Assembly: GCA_027596195.1 (NCBI GenBank)
Contig: JADGJG010000016.1
Coordinates: 33,641 to 97,640 of the forward strand
DNA from: Podochytrium sp. JEL0797
Taxonomy: Eukaryota > Chytridiomycota > Chytridiomycetes > Chytridiales > Chytriomycetaceae
DNA: 64,000 nucleotides
Direction: 5' to 3'
Both the position numbers and the translations under genes were made by a program. Below are positions 55,150 through 64,000 of the stretch, in pieces; position 1 is the stretch's first letter, and each line of letters begins with the position of its first letter. Under the pieces are notes generated by a model. It was not told the DNA's origin. It searched no databases and saw nothing but the letters and a program-made list of their open reading frames with translations.

Positions 55150-56216
55150 TCATGCCAACACCTCGTTAACCAATACATCATGAAACTTTTCAAACTCCTG
55201 TTCAAACAGCGCGTGTCCGCATCCCGTGAAATTGATGAGCTTCCCGCCCGTGAGGGCGGCCAATTGTTGCGAATTTGACGGGCTCACAACCTGCAAGAGC
55301 ATGTGTGAGTATAAAAGAGAAAGTAGGCGAATCCACAAACTAACCTTGTCCTGTTTCCCACACAACACAAAAACGCGCGACTTATTCCCAACCTCCCTCA
55401 AATCGGCTGACGTCAAACGGTGCGTCGATGCCGCCAGTTTCTGTGCCTTTCGTCCCTCGGGTGTCTGTCTCGGCTTGTCCGCGCTCCGCTCCATAGAGTA
55501 TTTGACAATGAATTCCTGATTTGTGGCAAACTCGGTCGTCCATGTCGGCGACTGCTTCAACCAGTTGGCAGGGAATCCCATCTTTGTGGAGGTCTTGACA
55601 CTGTTTTCGAGAGTTTTCTTTGCGAGGCCGAATTGGACTTGTGCGAAATACGCGGTGGTGGATTGACAGTCTTTGGCGGAGGAGTTGATCAACGCGATGC
55701 CCCGAAATCGACCCGCGGATGCTGTTAGGACGAGATGTTGGGCAATCATTCCACCCATGGCGTGTCTGGGGGTAATATTGAGTGGGGCGGCGGGAAAGGT
55801 AATGAAACCGCAAGCTCACCCAACGACCCAGACGTCCTTCTGCCAGCCAATGTAACTCAGTAATAGTAAGATGTTGTCGGCCAAATCCTCCATTGTGAAT
55901 TCGTGCTTCCAAGTTGAATCGCCGGCGCCGGGGAGGTCGAAGACGCACACTTCGATATCAGGATCGCTAGGTCGGGAGACGGGTGAGAACTTTAAACCGC
56001 AATGGTGAGAATTGCTGATAGGTACCTTTTAAGGCTTTCGATAGCGAGTCCCCACATCCGACATGTCTCTCCGATACCAGGGATCAAGAGCAGTTTCTTG
56101 GGAGCAGTTTCGAGACCATGCAACTCGAAATAGAGGCTCGAGTGGGGCGCGACTTCGACTTGAGATGCGACGCGCGGTTCGTGGACAAACGCAAATCTTG
56201 GGGATGCAGCTGGCAT
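55150..56216 (-). CDS. Alpha/beta-hydrolase fold protein lacking the nucleophile serine
   Basis: Four exons (56216-56026, 55966-55820, 55765-55345, 55290-55150) join in phase to 299 aa; an ATG at 56306 could add 30 basic residues. Fold markers: LLLIPGIGETCRMW (oxyanion HG-like strand), FDLPGAGDST, the elbow VVGHAMGG, CGKQDK with the acid, and the late GCGH with the histidine. The elbow normally reads GxSxG. Here the codon is GCC (Ala), formed in the exon after a clean splice. With acid and His kept but Ser lost, ordinary esterase or lipase chemistry is unlikely. It may be a pseudo-enzyme, a binding protein or a non-hydrolytic family member. It is divergent from the reductase gene. Confidence 0.83.
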
Positions 56217-56726
56217 TTTTTTGACTTTTGATTTTGTAAAACGGCGGGTTCGCTTTGTTTTGTTGGTGACATTCTTGGCGTGACTGATTTTGACCCCCTT
56301 GGCCAAAAAGGTTCGATTTGTGAATCAAAACAACCCAGCATTCATCCCATTCAAGAAGAAGGTATGAATACCAAATCGATATCAAACGCATTTCCCCCAT
56401 TGTACATCGTTTGCCGGGGCTGTTCGAACGGCGCACTACAACGCGTATTTGTGCAATTTATAGGGAATAATCTAGCGGCACCCAAAACGCTGAAAGGCGT
56501 GGGCCCCAAAGGTGGCTGGGAGAGGGTCAAGGTTTCTTTTTCTCATCAAACGGGGCCTCCTTGTGCATCAATTCAAATTCTGACCCACATCCAATCGGGA
56601 CCGTGCTTCGGTCAAGACTTTTCTTCTGCGAAAGAAAGATCAAAATTCCGAATCAATTCAAATCCAAAATCCGGAATGAATAAATAAAGTTTCAGGCGAA
56701 CCCAAAAAAAGAAACAAATATTCCCA
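56217..56726. other. Divergent promoter region
   Basis: Separates the divergent hydrolase and reductase genes. It contains an ACGCGT at about 56443 and AT-rich sequence before the reductase ATG. No further gene was seen. Confidence 0.4.
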
Positions 56727-57830
56727 ATGACCACCCTCAAGGCTGTAGTCTCCTCCAAATCAATGACCACCATCAAGGCTATTGTTATCAAAGCTGCCGG
56801 AGACGCCCAAATCGCATCGGTCCCCGCGCCAACTCTGAGGGATGACTACATCCTCGTGCAACCGAAAGCCGTTGCCATCAACCCGACCGACTGGAAACAC
56901 GTCGATTACCTCTCCTCCGCTGGCGCACGTGTCGGGTGCGACTTTGCTGGGATCGTGACGGCGGTCGGGTCAAAGGTAACCATCGGTCTCCAGAAGGGCG
57001 ATCGAGTGTGGGGTGTTGTACATGGCTCGAACGCGAGTAACCACGAGGACGGCGCGTTTGGCGAAATCATCACGGCCAAGGGGGATATTGTGAGCAAGAT
57101 TCCGGACAACCTGTCGTTTGAGGAGGCTTCCTCGCTTGGTGTGGGTGTGTTTACAGTGGGACAGGGGTTGTATCAGACGCTCGGGTTGCCGATGCCTTCT
57201 GCCACGGATTCCGCGCCAGCAGCCAGCAGCAAAATTCAGGTGTTGATTTACGGTGGATCCACGGCAACAGGTGCACTTGCGATCCAGTACGCGAAACTGT
57301 CTGGTTTACACGTCATCACGACCGCGTCGCCACGCAACTTTGAATACGTCAAGTCGCTTGGGGCAGACAAGATTTTCGACTACAACTCGCCCAATGCCGC
57401 GGCAGAAATCCGCGCGTACTCCAACAACGACATCCATCACGTTTTTGACTGTTTCTCCGAGGGAATCTCGATCCCCATCTGCGCAGGAGCCATGTCCTCG
57501 GAGGGTGGGGTGTACAGCAACCTGCTGGCTGTTGAGCCGTCTCTTCTCACCGCCATCAACGCAAAGATTGTGGTTAAGAACACGCTCGTGTACACAGTCG
57601 CGGGCGATATGTTCAAGTTTGGTCCAGACACGATCCCTGCGGCTCCCGCCGACTTTGAGTTTGCCAAGACGTTTGCGGTGCTGAGTAACGCGTTGTTGGC
57701 GCAGGGAAAGGTTAAGGTGCATACTGTTTCTGTGAATGAGACAGGTGATGGGGTGGAAGGAGTGTTGAAGGGGATGCAGTTTATGCGGGAGGGGAAAGTG
57801 AGTGGCAAGAAGTTGGTGTATACTTTGTAA
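56727..57830 (+). CDS. Medium-chain dehydrogenase/reductase (enoyl-reductase-like, zinc-free)
   Basis: An intronless 367-aa frame. The GroES-like N-domain contains VAINPTDWKH, GCDFAGIVTAVG and KGDRVWGVVHG. The Rossmann part contains VLIYGGSTATGALAIQYAK and the ASPRNFEYVKSLGADKIFDY region typical of NADPH-using fungal enoyl reductases and zinc-free alcohol-dehydrogenase-like proteins. Catalytic and structural zinc cysteines are not seen. It likely reduces an activated double bond with NADPH in the cytosol; the substrate is unknown. The N-terminus repeats MTT(L/I)KA twice. The second Met (56763) aligns with the start of the inverted pseudogene copy at 62556-63511 and is an alternative start. 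AATAAA follows the stop. Confidence 0.9.
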   Translation: MTTLKAVVSSKSMTTIKAIVIKAAGDAQIASVPAPTLRDDYILVQPKAVAINPTDWKHVDYLSSAGARVGCDFAGIVTAVGSKVTIGLQKGDRVWGVVHGSNASNHEDGAFGEIITAKGDIVSKIPDNLSFEEASSLGVGVFTVGQGLYQTLGLPMPSATDSAPAASSKIQVLIYGGSTATGALAIQYAKLSGLHVITTASPRNFEYVKSLGADKIFDYNSPNAAAEIRAYSNNDIHHVFDCFSEGISIPICAGAMSSEGGVYSNLLAVEPSLLTAINAKIVVKNTLVYTVAGDMFKFGPDTIPAAPADFEFAKTFAVLSNALLAQGKVKVHTVSVNETGDGVEGVLKGMQFMREGKVSGKKLVYTL

Positions 57831-58235
57831 TAAATTTGAAGATATGTGCTTTCTTGGATCGCGGCGGGGTTGGCGGCGGTCTTACGCGCGTCGTTTTATA
57901 TCCACAGCATTCTCCTTCAACAACCAAAATGAGGACCCAAAGCGCCCTTTCTCAAAACGCGTCGTTTGACACCAGCCCCCGCCCCCACGTTTGCGTTTGG
58001 CGACCCCGATTCTCGGAATAGTTGGGTTTTGGGGCAATGGCGAGCGCCGCACGCCGTCGAAATCGATGACAAATCTCTTTTGGTGTGGGACGCGTCCGTA
58101 TTCTCCGCGTCTTGGCGCGATTTGATCGCTACCTTTCCCAGCCTGTATGGGTCCACCAGCTGTTTTCCTTGCATTTCGACCCTCCCGAATAGATGTTTCT
58201 TTTTTTGTTTTTTTTTCACCACTTCGAAACCAAAA
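57831..58235. other. Intergenic region between reductase and PRP43
   Basis: Contains two ACGCGT hexamers (about 57957 and 58091) and a T-rich stretch before the PRP43 ATG. No gene was seen. Confidence 0.4.
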
Positions 58236-60781
<2,546 letters not shown>

Positions 60782-61275
60782 TTTGGGGTTTGGATGTGGG
60801 GTTCGGGTTTTTTTGTCGGCGAGAGTGAGTGTCGACGGGTGCAGGGTTTCTTTTTTTCCTTCTTGATTCTACATTAAAAATTGATACGTGTGGCTGTCCT
60901 GAACTTTTGACCAATCGATGCATATATGAATTATTGAAATTCCATCACCCGGCCCTTCTTCAAATCACCAAGGCAATTCAAGGTATCTTCCGTCGGTTTA
61001 CTTTCGAGGTTGACCCTGCGGGAGAGGGTTTGATAGACATTCCAAAACTATGGATCTTACTGAATGTAATTTTGAAGGTCTCATACGACACCTTTTCTCG
61101 TTTTATGCGAATCCGTTCCCCCTGAAAATGCTGATTCAATTCTCCAATCTTCTCATATCAATATCGAAAGAAAGAGGGAAGGTTTTGGAGGGACCGGGTT
61201 GTTTCACACTTATGTTGTTTGAACGAAAAAAAGGTTGGGAATTTGTGGCGTATTTGATTCTGTTGCTCAGCTGAA

Positions 61276-61346
61276 GGGGCTTTCCAACAACAGCACGATG
61301 GAGTGGTTTCGAACAGCCGAAAATCGTCGAGGTAACGTATTTAAAG
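61276..61346. repeat. Short dispersed repeat, copy 1
   Basis: See the partner at 62111-62181. Ordered identical words with about 70 percent estimated identity by eye; nature unknown. Confidence 0.45.
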
Positions 61347-62110
61347 TCTGCTTTTTCTGCTCCATCTGTTTGTTCTAAATTGTCTTTAGGACGGTCATTA
61401 TGGAGCAACTGGCCAAGGAATTTGTCCTCTCCAATGCTCAATTCCCATGTCGTTCTTTTGAGTTGTTGCTGCCAAGAAGCAAAAGGACAAAGTCATTCAA
61501 AACGTGACTTATCACGAAAGAAAGACGGCTTTGAAGAAGGTGGCGTCCTGCGATAAGAAACCAAAAATGTGGAACAGATCGTAATTAAAAATATATCCTT
61601 CTTTGTGACCCATTACAAACTCAACCCGTCCTCCTCAACCCTACCCTCGACTTCAACATCGTTATCGAATATTCACACGAACGTAGCGGAGTACCTGGAT
61701 TGGGAGCAAACGACATTCAACGAGCAAGATTCAATAAATATGAGACTCCAACCCCTTTGGATGCATCATGCAGGCTGCCATCTAACACGCTGCTGGCCAA
61801 CCTGCTGCAGGAGCACAAGCCGCTGACCAATATACTGGACAGTCTGCTGCTGGCCCACGTTATCCATCCCTCATGGAGTCAATACACACACCCAACCATT
61901 CTGTTCGTGTGTCGAAATGAACGCCAACGAGGCAAATCTCGACCCTAATATAGAGATTGATCACCATCAGGGCAACCCTTCTCCAGCACAAATCGACAAG
62001 ATGGATCTCTTTACGGTCGCACTGTGCCTCACATTCTCTAAACCGGAGAGGAGTAGCCCAACCTAAGGCGAAAGTTCAACGAACCAAGGCGGATTTTGCT
62101 ACACTGCAAT

Positions 62111-62181
62111 TGAATGCTTTCAAACAGCAGCAGGATGGAGTATCTTAGATCAGTCAAAATCGCAGAGGTTTACGTATTTAA
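62111..62181. repeat. Short dispersed repeat, copy 2
   Basis: Partner of 61276-61346, in the same orientation, about 835 bp apart. The upstream context also shows a CTGCAATTGAATG / CTCAGCTGAAGG resemblance of uncertain value. Confidence 0.45.
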
Positions 62182-62555
62182 GTATGGTTTTATGGAGCTC
62201 GAGAGTGTGAATTGATCGAAATGCAAACGCTTTCGCAACTTTTTCTCCTATTTATATTTCTCAAGTTTTAGTTTCGACGTGGTTCACTACTTAGAAAGGA
62301 GATAGAGGGATTTGGGATCGGGGTCGCCTTACGCAAACGCGGAGGGTCGGGTGTTATGAACCACCGCGAGCTAAATGACGCGTTTTAAGAAAGATGGGGA
62401 TGCGGACGCTTTGGATGCTCGATTGAAATGGGTTAAATAGAATGCCGGACGCGCGCAAGCCGACCGCCTACGACCCCGGCGAGATCCAGGAAAGAACAGA
62501 AGCGGCCCGCATTGCCCAGATTGAATACACATACATCAAATTGCTTTATTCCATA

Positions 62556-63511
62556 TTACCAAGTATACACCAACTTCTTGCCACTCACTTTTCCCTCCCG
62601 CATAAACTGCATCCCCTTCAACACTCCTTCCAACCCATCTCCCGTCTCATTCACAGAAACCGTGTGCACCTTGACCTTTCCCTGCGCCAGCAACGCGTTG
62701 CTCAGCACCGCAAACGTCTTGGCAAACTCAAAGTCGGTAGGAGCCGCGGGGATCGTGGCTGGACCAAACGTGAACGTCTCACCCACGACCGTGTATGCGA
62801 GCGTGCTCTTGACCTCGATTTTTGCGTTGATGGTGGAGAGAAGAGACGCGTTGATGCCCAGCAGGTTGCTATACACCCCTTTTCTGTGGACATGGCTCCC
62901 GCGCATATGGGGATCGAGATTCCCTCAGAGAAACAGTCAAACACATGCTTGATTCCGTTGTTGGAGTAAGCGCGGATTTCTGCAGCGACGTTGGGCGAGT
63001 TGTAGTCGAAAACCTTATCCGCGCCAAGCGACTTGATGTATTCAAAGTTGCGTGGCGATGCGGTTATTCGCGTACTGAATCGCAGGCGCACCTGTTGTTG
63101 TAGACCCACCGTAAATCAACACTTGGATTTTTCTGTTGGCTGCTGGCGCAGAATCCGTGGCAGAAGGCATCGGCAGCCCAAGAGACTGGTACAACCCCTG
63201 TCCCACCGTAAACACGCCCACACCAAGCGAGGACGCCTCCTCAAACGACAGGTTGTCGGGAATCTTGCTGACAATATCCCCCTTGGCTGTGATGACTTCA
63301 CCAAACGCGCCGTCCTCGTGGTTGATAGCGTTGGAGCCATGCACAACTCCCCATACGCGGTCGCCCTTCTGGAGTGTTTCCAGTCGGTGGGGTTGATTGC
63401 AACGGCTTTCGGTTGCACGAGGATGTAGTCATCCCTCAGTGTCGGCACGGGGACCGACGCGATTTGGGCGTCTCCGGCAGCTTTGATAACGATGGCTTTG
63501 ATGGTGGTCAT
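62556..63511 (-). pseudogene. Inverted, decayed copy of the medium-chain reductase gene
   Basis: Near-identical in long stretches to 56763-57830 on the opposite strand (IKAIVIKAAGDAQIASVP, NHEDGAFGE, DIVSKIPDNLSFEEASSLG, KVKVHTVSVNETGDG). It is disabled by an 88-bp deletion after DWKH (between GGAAACAC and TCCAGAAGG), a deletion of about 26 bp after IQYA, and a small deletion after GAMS. All shift the frame. It is a recent inverted duplicate about 5.5 kb from its parent. Confidence 0.92.
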
Positions 63512-63942
63512 TGATTTTGAGGAACGTTTTGTTGTGGCGAAAATCCGATTTTGATATGATTTGAAATCGTGTATGTCTTATGTCCATAAAGGGATCGGCA
63601 CCAGTCGAGAAACACGCGCCAAAATTGGGGTGAGCTTTAACCACTCTATAGCTAGAAGCGCGGAAGGTGGCACTTGTATTAAAAGTGATAGGAAGGATAA
63701 TTAATGTTGTAGAAGAGTGTGTTGAAGGCGTCAATCTGATGCCTAAAATTGTTTTACGATTCAAGGGGATCGAGGAGAAGAAAGCTTTTCCATCACCCGC
63801 CCTCGGAAAGAATGGACAGCCTGTTGACAGCCAGCAAATCACCATTTTCATTAAAAAATGCTCTTGTCCCTTACCAGTTTCCTTGCCGTTACTGCCGCAA
63901 CCACCCAAGCAACCACAACGGGGAAATGTTTAAATGTTTATT

Positions 63943-63944
<2 letters not shown>
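63512..63944. other. Terminal intergenic sequence, nothing recognised
   Basis: A short 88-codon frame at 63667-63933 lacks family resemblance. The region ends in the homopolymer. Confidence 0.35.

Positions 63945-64000
<56 letters not shown>
63945..64000. repeat. Terminal G homopolymer
   Basis: About 56 consecutive G run to the window edge. It could be a contig-end artefact, a scaffold gap filled by low-quality sequence or a genuine G tract. It is not a telomere-type repeat such as TTAGGG. Confidence 0.9.

Larger units (their letters stand above)
60782..62555. other. Long intergenic region with a short dispersed repeat
   Basis: No gene was recognised. Two related stretches of about 70 bp (61276-61346 and 62111-62181) share GCTTTC.AACA.CAGCA, GATGGAGT, AAAATCG, GAGGT and TACGTATTTAA. 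Weak, shifted frames across 61400-62100 might be a degraded mobile element, but no reverse transcriptase, transposase or terminal repeats were seen. Confidence 0.45.

Noticed and set aside
61917..62066. 49-codon ATG frame (MNANEANLDPNIEIDHHQGN...)
   Set aside because: Short, isolated and without any recognisable domain; could be chance or an element relic, not enough to call a gene.
63945..64000. Telomere at the right edge
   Set aside because: A pure G run has none of the mixed unit expected for fungal telomeres such as TTAGGG; more likely an artefact or homopolymer.

Overview
The window reads as nuclear DNA of a zoosporic (chytrid-type) fungus. Genes are intron-rich, with short GT-AG introns (about 41-150 nt). 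Housekeeping genes are fungal or opisthokont in type: PRP43, DBP7, a UBE3A-type HECT ligase, GAPDH and a CSC1-type channel. A clear LRRC56/ODA8 homologue, a protein tied to motile flagella, and four chitin-binding GH18 chitinases fit a flagellated, chitin-degrading chytridiomycete. That placement is inference; no rRNA or other marker gene lies here.

Layout. 0-5 kb: an edge-truncated acidic protein gene, a C2H2 gene, a DGAT2-family acyltransferase and an acidic C2H2 gene. 5-14.5 kb: a broken C2H2 gene, a six-exon P450, a second DGAT2, a broken C2H2 gene, a CSC1/OSCA-type channel, then relics of DGAT2 and C2H2 genes. 14.6-21.4 kb: an arrestin-SAM protein and two tandem amino-acid permeases that share a 257-bp identical tract. 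22-28 kb: a C2H2 pseudogene, the AZUL-HECT ligase and an intact C2H2 gene. 28-45 kb: four chitinases (two tandem, two as an inverted pair) with GAPDH, LRRC56 and more relics between them. 45.7-54 kb: DBP7, a relic of its 3' end, then C2H2/DGAT2 chimeras and two tandem C2H2 genes. 54-64 kb: a 7-TM receptor-like gene, an alpha/beta hydrolase whose nucleophile serine is alanine, a medium-chain reductase, PRP43, and a decayed inverted copy of the reductase that runs to a terminal G homopolymer.

The most unusual theme is a birth-and-death field of about seventeen C2H2 zinc-finger loci, most of them broken, in two recognisable families. At six places a finger locus lies on the same strand as, and next to, an intact or fragmentary DGAT2 gene. 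In two of these the DGAT2 remnant is in the same open frame as the fingers. This suggests a dispersed DGAT2 + zinc-finger duplication module. The chitinases, permeases and reductase also show recent duplication and probable gene conversion, so the region behaves as a fast-evolving, duplication-prone segment set among stable housekeeping genes.

All exon joins were made by eye from splice signals, phase and family resemblance. No database search was possible.
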